DNA from: Candidatus Anammoximicrobium sp.
GTDB lineage: Bacteria; Planctomycetota; Planctomycetia; Pirellulales; Pirellulaceae
Assembly: GCA_012515235.1 (NCBI GenBank)
Contig: JAAYYU010000187.1
Coordinates: 1 to 41,034 of the forward strand
Direction of reading: 5' to 3'
Length of the DNA: 41,034 nt
Made by a program: the position numbers and the translations under genes. Positions 17,181-25,400 of the stretch are shown piece by piece; positions within the stretch are counted from its first letter, which is position 1; each line of letters starts with the position of its first letter. Below the pieces are notes generated by a model that did not search any database, was not told the origin of the DNA, and saw only the letters and a list, made by a program, of their open reading frames with translations.

Positions 17181-17795
17181 ATGATGAAGCGATGGATGGA
17201 TTTGGCCGGAGCGGGATTGGGGCTGCTGCTGCTGGCTCCGGTCCTGGCGTGCGTGGCGGCGGCCATCCGCTGGAAGTTGGGGAGTCCCGTCCTGTTTCGC
17301 CATCGCCGGCCGGGCTTGCACGGGCGGCCCTTTGAGATGTTCAAGTTCCGCACGATGACCGACCAGCGCGACGAGCGGGGCGAGTTGCTGCCCGACGCCC
17401 AGCGGCTGACGCGCCTCGGCCGGTTCCTGCGCAGCACCAGCCTGGACGAACTGCCGGAGTTGTTCAACGTCTGGCGCGGCGAGATGAGTCTGGTGGGGCC
17501 GAGGCCGCTGTTGATGGAGTACCTGGACCGCTACACGCCCGACCAGGCGCGCCGGCACGCCGTCAAGCCCGGAATTACCGGTTGGGCGCAGATTAACGGC
17601 CGGAACGCGATTTCTTGGGACGAGAAGTTCGCCCTGGACGTGTGGTACGTTGACAACCGGAGCCTGGGGCTGGATCTTCGAATTCTGTTGACCACCGTCT
17701 GGACCGTTTTCCGGCGGCAGGGGATCAGCGCCGATTCCCACGCCACCATGCCCGAATTCAAGGGTCACTCAAACGACACGAAGGACTCAGCGTGA
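17181..17795 (+). CDS. Initiating sugar-phosphate transferase, PglC-like
   Basis: A 204-residue bacterial sugar transferase of the short, monotopic PglC type. One N-terminal re-entrant hydrophobic segment (about residues 4-28) is followed by the catalytic domain with GSPVLFRHRRPG, FKFRTM, SLDELPELFNVWRGEMSLVGPRPLL (Asp-Glu dyad) and KPGITGWAQINGRN. It transfers a sugar 1-phosphate from a UDP-sugar to undecaprenyl phosphate at the inner membrane, the first step of glycan assembly. The short length without extra N-terminal helices fits PglC, which uses UDP-diNAcBac, better than WbaP. The next gene encodes the PglD and PglE activities, which supports that substrate. ATG 17181 or 17184 both start at the same place; the stop overlaps the next start by 4 bp. 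Confidence 0.85.
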   Translation: MMKRWMDLAGAGLGLLLLAPVLACVAAAIRWKLGSPVLFRHRRPGLHGRPFEMFKFRTMTDQRDERGELLPDAQRLTRLGRFLRSTSLDELPELFNVWRGEMSLVGPRPLLMEYLDRYTPDQARRHAVKPGITGWAQINGRNAISWDEKFALDVWYVDNRSLGLDLRILLTTVWTVFRRQGISADSHATMPEFKGHSNDTKDSA

Positions 17796-19723
17796 GCAGG
17801 CAGGAGCGCGTTTATGTGATTGGGGCCGGAGGCCATGCCAAAGTGGTGCTGGCCCTGCTGCGGGAACTGGGATACGTGGTGGCTGCCGTCTTCGACGACG
17901 ATGCGGCTTGCTGGGACACCTCGCTGTGCGGGATTCCCGTCGTCGGCTGCGTCGATTCGATCCGTCAGCACCCGCCGCTTCCCACGGTCATTGCGGTCGG
18001 CGACAACCGGGCCCGTGCGGCGATTGCCGCCCGCCTGGACCTGCCGTGGCTGAGCGCGGTTCACCCGCGGGCGTCGGTCGATCCGTCCGTGCAACTTGGG
18101 CCGGGAGTCGTAGTCTTTGCGGGGGCGGTCGTTCAGCCCGATTGCCGTCTGGGCGCTCATGCGATTGTCAATACGTCGGCCTCCGTGGACCACGACTGTC
18201 AGGTCGGTGATTTCGTCCATCTTGCTCCCGGCGTTCATTTGGCCGGCGAGGTATCCGTTGGCGAGGGGGCGCTGGTCGGGATTGGCGCCAGCGTCACGCC
18301 GGGCGTGCGGATCGGCCGCTGGACGGTCGTGGGCGCGGGGGCGGTGGTGCCCGGCGACCTTCCGGAACTCGTGGTCGCCGCCGGCATCCCGGCCAGGGTC
18401 CGCCGGGCGGTCCAAGAGTTGCCAGCGCCGGAAGCAGGAGAGGGCGGGGCGATTGCGGCCGCCGGCGGCCGGGGGCAGGAGCCGCGCAGGGCCGAGCCAC
18501 AGGAGCCGCAAGCGAGCGAGCCGCCTCGCATCTATCTTTCGCCGCCCCACATGGGCAGCCGGGAGCGGGAGTTGTTGCTCGAAGCGTTCGATTCAAACTG
18601 GATTGCGCCGCTGGGCCCGCACGTGGATGCGTTCGAGCGGGAGTTTGCGGACAAGGTGGGCGCGGCCCACGCCGTAGCCTTGTCCAGCGGCACGGCGGCC
18701 CTGCACCTCGCGCTGCAATTGTTGAACGTCGGACTTGGGGACCGAGTGGCCACTTCGACGCTCACCTTCGCGGCCTCGGCCAACGCCATCCGCTACGTCG
18801 GGGCCGAACCGGTGTTCATCGACAGCGACGAGCGCAGCTGGAACATGGACCCGCAACTGCTGGCCGAGGAACTGGAGGCCGGCGTTCAACGCGGCAAGCC
18901 GCTCAAGGCCGTGCTGGCTGTCGATATCCTTGGCCAATGCGCCGACTTCGAGGCGATCCAGCCGTTGTGCCGGTTCTACGACGTGCCGTTGATCGAGGAT
19001 GCCGCGGAGGCCCTGGGCGCCACGTACCGCGGCCGCCCCGCCGGCTCGTTCGGCCAGATCGGCTGTTTCTCCTTCAACGGCAACAAGATCATTACGACCA
19101 GCGGCGGCGGGATGCTCGTCACCGCTCGGCGGGACTGGGCGAACCACGCCCGGCACTTGGCCACTCAAGCCCGCGATCCGGCGCCGCATTACGAGCACAG
19201 CGAGATCGGCTACAACTATCGGATGAGCAACCTGCTGGCCGCGATCGGCCGCGGACAGTTGCAGATGCTGGACGAGCGGGTCCGGCGACGGCGCGAGATC
19301 TTCCGTTTTTACCAGCAGGCCCTGGCTGATCTGCCGGAGATCACCTTCATGTCCGAGCCGCAGGCGTGCCGCTCGACACGCTGGCTGACCTGCATCCTGG
19401 TGGACGGAACCGCGGGGCAGGTGGGCGGCCGGGCGACGACTCGCGAGGACCTCCGTTTGGCGTTGGCGCGCGAGAACATCGAGTCGCGGCCGGTGTGGAA
19501 GCCGATGCATCTGCAGCCGGTCTTTGCCGGATGCCCCGTCGCGGGCGGGCAGGTCTCCGAACGCCTGTTCCGCGACGGCCTGTGCCTGCCCAGCGGATCC
19601 AGCCTCTGTGCCGCTGACCTGGACCGCGTCGTCGCGGTGATCCGGGCGGCATTCAAGCGGCCGAGGCGCGAGGCGGTCAAACCGTCGCTCGCCCAGACGG
19701 TCCCCGCGCGCGGCTCTACCTGA
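17792..19723 (+). CDS. PglD acetyltransferase - PglE aminotransferase fusion
   Basis: A 643-residue two-domain protein. Residues 1-215 are a PglD/NeuD-type sugar O/N-acetyltransferase: VIGAGGHAKVV nucleotide-sugar domain, then hexapeptide-repeat left-handed beta-helix with SVDHDCQVGDFVHLAPG carrying the catalytic His. A Pro/Glu/Ala-rich linker (215-245) leads into a DegT/DnrJ/EryC1 PLP aminotransferase (245-625): LSSGTAALHLAL, DILGQC, EDAAEALGA and FSFNGNKIITTSGGGM with the PLP lysine. Together these are the second and third steps of UDP-diNAcBac synthesis (4-amino transfer, then N-acetylation). GTG start at 17792 overlaps the PglC-like stop. The dehydratase that makes their substrate is not in the window. 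A hairpin spans its stop codon. Confidence 0.87.
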   Translation: MSRQERVYVIGAGGHAKVVLALLRELGYVVAAVFDDDAACWDTSLCGIPVVGCVDSIRQHPPLPTVIAVGDNRARAAIAARLDLPWLSAVHPRASVDPSVQLGPGVVVFAGAVVQPDCRLGAHAIVNTSASVDHDCQVGDFVHLAPGVHLAGEVSVGEGALVGIGASVTPGVRIGRWTVVGAGAVVPGDLPELVVAAGIPARVRRAVQELPAPEAGEGGAIAAAGGRGQEPRRAEPQEPQASEPPRIYLSPPHMGSRERELLLEAFDSNWIAPLGPHVDAFEREFADKVGAAHAVALSSGTAALHLALQLLNVGLGDRVATSTLTFAASANAIRYVGAEPVFIDSDERSWNMDPQLLAEELEAGVQRGKPLKAVLAVDILGQCADFEAIQPLCRFYDVPLIEDAAEALGATYRGRPAGSFGQIGCFSFNGNKIITTSGGGMLVTARRDWANHARHLATQARDPAPHYEHSEIGYNYRMSNLLAAIGRGQLQMLDERVRRRREIFRFYQQALADLPEITFMSEPQACRSTRWLTCILVDGTAGQVGGRATTREDLRLALARENIESRPVWKPMHLQPVFAGCPVAGGQVSERLFRDGLCLPSGSSLCAADLDRVVAVIRAAFKRPRREAVKPSLAQTVPARGST

Positions 19724-19731
19724 GCCGCGCG
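19707..19731 (+). terminator. GC-rich stem-loop over the pglD-E stop codon
   Basis: A perfect 10-bp inverted repeat, CGCGCGGCTC-(5 nt)-GAGCCGCGCG, whose right half includes part of the TGA stop at 19721-19723. It lies at the end of the long + strand operon, facing a convergent minus-strand gene ending at 19798. There is no U-run, so it may end or protect the transcript rather than act as a classic intrinsic terminator. Confidence 0.5.
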
Positions 19732-19797
19732 AAACCCCCGCGTTGCGGTTCCGCGTCGAGCGGGCGTCGTCCAGCGCGCCCGAACGTCACCGCCCGC

Positions 19798-21306
<1,509 letters not shown>

Positions 21307-21380
21307 GGAATGCTCCTTCGGCGGGAAATAAAACGATTTGTCAAATCGAGACCAAGTACCTGTCCAGCAACGATTTCGTA

Positions 21381-21402
21381 GCAACGGTGACCGAAATAAC
21401 TT
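21381..21402 (+). repeat. Repeat family B, left flank of nested palindrome
   Basis: A 22-bp copy of the family that begins GCAACGGT and ends CCGAAATAACTT, continuing as TCCCGG. With the inverted copy at 21538-21559 (3 mismatches) it encloses the 96-bp palindrome. The copy at 40753-40779 is nearly identical. Confidence 0.7.
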
Positions 21403-21421
21403 CCCGGTTTCCGCGGAGTAA

Positions 21422-21517
21422 GGGGTCAGGCTTACAGATTTCAATTCTCGCGGTCCCAGGACTTCCCACTTGGAAAGCGACTGCCCCGCGAAAATTGAAA
21501 TCTGTAAGCCTGACCCC
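21422..21517. repeat. 96-bp palindromic element, copy 1 (32-32-32)
   Basis: Two 32-bp arms (21422-21453 and 21486-21517) pair with one mismatch and enclose a 32-nt loop. The arms begin GGGGTCAGGCTTACAGA and end in TCGCGG. A second element at 36976-37071 has the same arm and loop lengths with covarying differences. It sits about 115 bp upstream of the Tat oxidoreductase start. It resembles a MITE or REPIN-like unit; the GGGGTCAG ends recall repeats linked to Y1/REP-associated transposases, but none is encoded here. Confidence 0.8.
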
Positions 21518-21537
21518 AGACGGTGGACGGAATCGCC

Positions 21538-21559
21538 AAGTTATTTCGGCGCCCGTTGC
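21538..21559 (-). repeat. Repeat family B, right flank of nested palindrome
   Basis: Inverted partner of 21381-21402. Read on the minus strand it starts GCAACGG and ends CCGAAATAACTT. Confidence 0.65.
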
Positions 21560-21797
21560 CAGGGCGAAGTTCACTCCGCCCGAACGGACTAAAGTCCGCT
21601 CGAAAGAACCACGGCGTTGATCTTGGACACGTGTTAAGGCTAACACGGCAAGACTGGCCGGTAAAGCCATCCGGGGGCACGGGGCCTGGAAATCCGTACG
21701 AACGCGGGGCTCCCTGGGGGGTGTGGAAGCCGGGCATCTTGCAGAAAGGCGGGCTTCCGGCCCGAAAACTTCTTGCTGCCGGACCGCCCAACTACCC
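21560..21797. other. Intergenic DNA with a further short palindrome
   Basis: No gene seen between the nested repeat and the tRNA promoter. A CGGACTAAAGTCCG palindrome lies at 21585-21598. A GGAAGCC/GGCTTCC pairing spans roughly 21723-21758. No clear function. Confidence 0.35.
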
Positions 21798-21825
21798 TTG
21801 CAAGACCGCACGGCATCAATATAAT
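21798..21825 (+). promoter_or_regulatory. Sigma-70-like promoter for tRNA-Gly
   Basis: TTGCAA at 21798-21803 and a perfect TATAAT at 21820-21825, separated by 16 nt, place a transcription start near 21832, about 60 nt before the tRNA. It may also drive trigger factor, which begins 50 nt after the tRNA. Confidence 0.6.
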
Positions 21826-21893
21826 CCGTCATTACTGGGCGCAGGGATGCCTGATTCCGCTGCCCAAGACAATCTGGTAAAGTGTGCCAAAGT

Positions 21894-21966
21894 GCGGGTG
21901 TAGCTCAGTTGGCAGAGCACAACGTTGCCAACGTTGTTGTCGTGGGTTCGATTCCCATCACCCGCT
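21894..21966 (+). tRNA. tRNA-Gly (anticodon GCC)
   Basis: A 73-nt cloverleaf. The acceptor stem GCGGGTG pairs with CACCCGC. The D arm is GCTC/GAGC. The anticodon stem CAACG/CGTTG encloses loop TTGCCAA with anticodon GCC. The T arm is GTGGG-TTCGATT-CCCAT. Discriminator base is T; CCA is not encoded. A T-rich run follows at once. Confidence 0.95.
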
Positions 21967-22015
21967 CTTTTTTGCTTTTCGCCCCTTGGGTTTTCGCAAC
22001 TGAGTGCAGGAACTC

Positions 22016-23563
22016 ATGAATACGTCGGCTACAGACAACGACCAACTGCAGGATGTGGACGCTGCTGCGCCGGAGGCGGAGCTAGACCAACTAGGCCAAG
22101 AGGAAGCTCAGCAGGAGCCGAAGCAGCGGCTGGAACTGCAGGTGACGGTCGATCAAACGAGCGCCTGCGAGCGGCACGTTACGGTCGTGATTCCTCGGGC
22201 GGACCTCGATCGCTATTTCGAAGCGGAATTTGACGACTTGGTGCCGAAGGCCGAGGTCCCCGGATTTCGACCCGGCAAGGCTCCTCGCAAGCTGGTCGTC
22301 AATCGGTTCAAGGAGCACATCGCCGATCAGGTCAAGGGCAAGCTGCTGGTGGATTGTCTGGACCAGATCAGTGAGGAGCAGAAGTTCTCGGCCATCAGCG
22401 AGCCGGATCTGAATCTGGACGCCGTCGTGCTGCCCGACGAGGGCGACATGACGTTCGAGTTCAATCTGGAGGTCCGTCCCGAATTCGACATGCCGGAATG
22501 GAAGGGACTGAGCCTCCAGCAGCCGCGTCAGGAAACCAACGACGCCGCGGTCGACGAGCACCTGCAGCGGATTCTGAAACGCTATGGGAAGCTTGTCGAT
22601 CATCACGAACCGGCCGAGGACGGCGACTACGTCACGCTCCACATCACGTTCTCCCGCGACGGGCAGGTGTTGTCGAGCCTTCAAGACCAGACCGTGGTGC
22701 TCAAGCCCAAACTGAGCTTTCGCGATGCCCAGCTGGAGACTTTCGGCGAATTGATCCGCGGGGCCAAAGCCGGCGATCGCCGGGAGGCGACGCTGAAGAT
22801 CAGCCAGGACGTCGACAACGAACAGATGAAGGGGCAGGACGTCCGCGCTGAGTTCGAGGTGGTCAAAGTCGAAAAGCTGCAAGTGCCCAAGCTCACCCCG
22901 GCGTTCTTGAACGAGGTCGGCGGGTTTACGGACGAGGCCGACTTGCGGTCTGCGGTTCGCGAGGAACTGGAACGGCAGCTGAAGTATCGCCAGCAGCAGG
23001 CGATCCGGCAGCAGATTACGGGCCAGCTGACGGCCAACGCCAACTGGGCTTTGCCGCCCTCCCTGCTCCGCAAACAGACCAAGCGGGAAGTACAGCGGAT
23101 GGTGCTCGAGCTGCAATCGGCGGGGTTCAGCAACGACGTGATTCAAACGCACGCCAACGACATTTCCCGCCGCAGCCTGGCTTACACCGAGATGGCGCTC
23201 AAGGAGCATTTCATCCTGGAGCGGCTGGCGGAGGAGCACGAGATCGACGCGGAGGCCGATGATTACACGCGGGAGATCGAGTTGATCGCGGAGCAGAGCG
23301 GTGCCCCGGTTCGCCGGGTCCGGGCGCGGCTGGAAAAACGCGGCGAGATGGACGCCTTGAGAAACCAGATCATCGAACGCAAGGTGATCGAGTTGATCAC
23401 CAGCCACTCGCTGGTCGAGGACGTGCCGTACGAACCGCCGGTCGACGATGTGGTGGCCATCGACCATGCCGTCAGCGGCGTGGAGGAACGGGAAGCCATT
23501 CCCGAAGCCCATCACGGCGAAGAACCGAAACCGCTGCCGGGGACGCCGACGCACAGCGGATGA
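22016..23563 (+). CDS. tig: Trigger factor (ribosome-associated chaperone)
   Basis: A 515-residue trigger factor, longer than the usual 430-450. After an acidic N-terminal extension of about 35 residues come the ribosome-binding domain with the VPGFRPGKAPRKLV signature (about 80), the FKBP-like PPIase domain (about 185-280; EDGDYVTLHITF is the conserved strand) and the C-terminal arms (about 290-460). A His/Glu/Pro-rich tail follows. It binds L23 at the ribosome exit and shields new chains. Start at ATG 22016, with CAGGA upstream; GTG 22004 is in frame but less likely. It precedes two clpP genes, an arrangement like the tig-clpP-clpX order of many bacteria, though clpX is not in the window. 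Confidence 0.93.
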   Translation: MNTSATDNDQLQDVDAAAPEAELDQLGQEEAQQEPKQRLELQVTVDQTSACERHVTVVIPRADLDRYFEAEFDDLVPKAEVPGFRPGKAPRKLVVNRFKEHIADQVKGKLLVDCLDQISEEQKFSAISEPDLNLDAVVLPDEGDMTFEFNLEVRPEFDMPEWKGLSLQQPRQETNDAAVDEHLQRILKRYGKLVDHHEPAEDGDYVTLHITFSRDGQVLSSLQDQTVVLKPKLSFRDAQLETFGELIRGAKAGDRREATLKISQDVDNEQMKGQDVRAEFEVVKVEKLQVPKLTPAFLNEVGGFTDEADLRSAVREELERQLKYRQQQAIRQQITGQLTANANWALPPSLLRKQTKREVQRMVLELQSAGFSNDVIQTHANDISRRSLAYTEMALKEHFILERLAEEHEIDAEADDYTREIELIAEQSGAPVRRVRARLEKRGEMDALRNQIIERKVIELITSHSLVEDVPYEPPVDDVVAIDHAVSGVEEREAIPEAHHGEEPKPLPGTPTHSG

Positions 23564-23697
23564 TGGGGAATCCGGCAGCAAGCCTTCGCGGCGGCGCGCC
23601 CGAATGTCATGTCTCTGCCCAAGGCCGCATTATGAGATCCAACGTTCCACCGTGCGCCGGTCCGCGTGGAAGGTGCCAGCAGGACGGGAGTCGCTTC

Positions 23698-24312
23698 ATG
23701 CCTATGTCTGACTCGTACGGCTACCAATCCTATCAACGTCAGCGGCAATTGACGCTGGGCGATCTGCTGCTGGAAAACCGCATCGTTTTCCTGCAGGGTG
23801 AAATCTATACCGGGAACGCCAACGAAGTGGTGATGAAGCTGCTGTATCTGCAGAGCGAGAATCGCCACAAGGACATTCACTTCTACTTGAATTCACCCGG
23901 CGGCGAAGTCGTCGCTACGCTGGCGATCTACGACACCATGCAGATTCTCAGCTGTCCGGTGGCGACCTACTGCGTGGGCCAGGCGGCCAGCGGGGCGGCC
24001 GTGCTGCTGGCCGGCGGCTCCCAGGGCAAACGGTTTGCCCTGCCGCACGCCCGCGTGATGCTGCACCAGCCGTACGGCGGCGTCAGCGGCCAGGTCAGCG
24101 ACATCGAAATCCAGGCCCGGGAAATCCTCCGCAATCGGGAAATGCTGAACGAGATCCTGGCCAAACATACCAACCAATCGATCGAGCGCATCGCCAAAGA
24201 CACGGATCGGGATTTCTTCCTGAGTGCCGCGGAAGCCAAGGAGTACGGCTTGGTGGACGATATCCTGACCAAGCCCCCGGAGGATGCCGTCAAGGACAAG
24301 CTGGAGGACTGA
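23698..24312 (+). CDS. clpP: ClpP-family serine protease, first paralogue
   Basis: A 204-residue ClpP-like peptidase (S14). Catalytic Ser lies in GQAASGAAVLLAGG (about residue 98), His in VMLHQPYGG (about 123) and Asp in TDRDFFLSAAEAKEYGLVD (about 172), so the triad is intact. Compared with standard ClpP the residue after the active-site Ser is Gly rather than Met, and the neighbouring loop reads AGGSQGKRF instead of TAGTKGKRF. N-terminus SDSYGYQSYQRQRQ is polar and unlike a canonical propeptide. Start ATG 23698 (or 23704) has GGGAG 7-12 nt upstream; the frame is open back to 23560 over non-coding sequence. Likely forms a mixed tetradecamer with the second paralogue, to be driven by ClpX or ClpC. 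Confidence 0.87.
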   Translation: MPMSDSYGYQSYQRQRQLTLGDLLLENRIVFLQGEIYTGNANEVVMKLLYLQSENRHKDIHFYLNSPGGEVVATLAIYDTMQILSCPVATYCVGQAASGAAVLLAGGSQGKRFALPHARVMLHQPYGGVSGQVSDIEIQAREILRNREMLNEILAKHTNQSIERIAKDTDRDFFLSAAEAKEYGLVDDILTKPPEDAVKDKLED

Positions 24313-24404
24313 CCCCGCGCCCAGCGCTGCGATTCGGACCCGCGCCCGCAGGACTGCAACGCGGCGTTCCCCACGGCGAGAACACGATACGGAGCGAGCC
24401 TAAC

Positions 24405-25025
24405 ATGCCCCTGATTCCCTACGTCGTCGAAAAGAGCGGTCGCGAAGAGCGCGTCTACGACATCTACAGCCGGTTGCTGAAAGACCGCATCATTTTCCTC
24501 GGCTCGCAGGTCACCGACGAAGTGGCGAACGCGATCGTCGCCCAGATGTTGTTCCTGCAGTCGGAGGACCCCAAGGCCGACATCCACCTGTATGTCAACT
24601 CGCCCGGCGGCAGCGTGACCGCCGGCCTGGCGATCTACGACACGATGCAGTGGGTGGCCTGCGACGTCGCCACGTACTGCGTCGGGCAAGCCGCCTCGAT
24701 GGGCTCCGTGCTGCTGACGGCCGGCACCAAGGGCAAGCGTTTCGCCTTGCCCAACGCCCGCATCATGATCCACCAGCCGTTGGCCGGCGTGCAGGGAACG
24801 GCCGAGGAAATCCTGATCCATGCCCGCGAGTTCCAGCGGATCAAGCAGCGGATGAACGAGATCCTCATCCGCCATACGGGCCACTCGCTGGAGAAAATCG
24901 AGAAGGATACCGACCGCGACTGTTTTATGTCGGCAGACGAAGCCAAAGAGTACGGCTTGATCGACCAGGTGGTCGCCAGCATGCACCTCGTGGCCGCTCC
25001 GGCGGCCGAGAAGGGCTCCCGGTAA
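24405..25025 (+). CDS. clpP: ATP-dependent Clp protease proteolytic subunit, second paralogue
   Basis: A 206-residue canonical ClpP (S14) with the triad Ser in GQAASMGSVLLTAGTKGKRFALP, His in IMIHQPLAG and Asp in TDRDCFMSADEAKEYGLID. The N-terminal MPLIPYVVEKSGREERVYDIYSRLLKDRIIFLG matches housekeeping ClpP, including the short self-processed leader. It degrades unfolded or tagged proteins with a Clp ATPase in the cytoplasm. It begins 92 bp after the first clpP, with GGAG 9-12 nt upstream of ATG 24405, and is probably in the same operon. Of the two ClpPs this one is closer to the standard active form. Confidence 0.93.
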   Translation: MPLIPYVVEKSGREERVYDIYSRLLKDRIIFLGSQVTDEVANAIVAQMLFLQSEDPKADIHLYVNSPGGSVTAGLAIYDTMQWVACDVATYCVGQAASMGSVLLTAGTKGKRFALPNARIMIHQPLAGVQGTAEEILIHAREFQRIKQRMNEILIRHTGHSLEKIEKDTDRDCFMSADEAKEYGLIDQVVASMHLVAAPAAEKGSR

Positions 25026-25400
25026 GCGGCGTTCGAGCCACAAGTGGCGTGAACTGCCGCGGGCGAGGCCTCGATCTTGCGCACGCGGCAAGCGTGTACC
25101 ACGGAGAAAACGGGCGGCGGTTTCTCGAACGGCGCCGCGCGGATCCTGCCTCTTGCTCCCCAGGCCGCGTCGGCCCGCGCGCGTCCGTCGCTGCCGGCGG
25201 ACGTCGCCAAGTCCATCTTGGCTCCTGCCGTAGGCCCGGATATACTCTCCCCGCTGCGAAGCGTTGCGACGCCGTCTGGCAACCCGGCTTCCGAAAACGG
25301 TTGCGGAATCGGCGTGCCGGACGCCGGATGGTCTGAAGCAGTCGGCCCCGAACGAGGCGGAGTCCAGGACAGGGTGACGCGGAGGCGAGGGCAGCTAGCG
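25026..25400. other. Intergenic region before DAC-like gene
   Basis: No gene. The frame of the following gene is open through here, but the residues are low-complexity Ala/Gly/Arg. A promoter candidate is listed separately. No terminator is apparent after clpP. Confidence 0.4.
25218..25246 (+). promoter_or_regulatory. Sigma-70-like promoter upstream of DAC-like gene
   Basis: TTGGCT at 25218-25223, a 17-nt spacer and TATACT at 25241-25246, about 155 nt before the likely start codon. Good spacing and a -10 with five of six matches. It makes the gene independent of clpP. Confidence 0.5.

Noticed and set aside
22091..23581. 496-codon minus-strand frame opposite trigger factor
   Set aside because: Antisense shadow of a clearly recognised gene.
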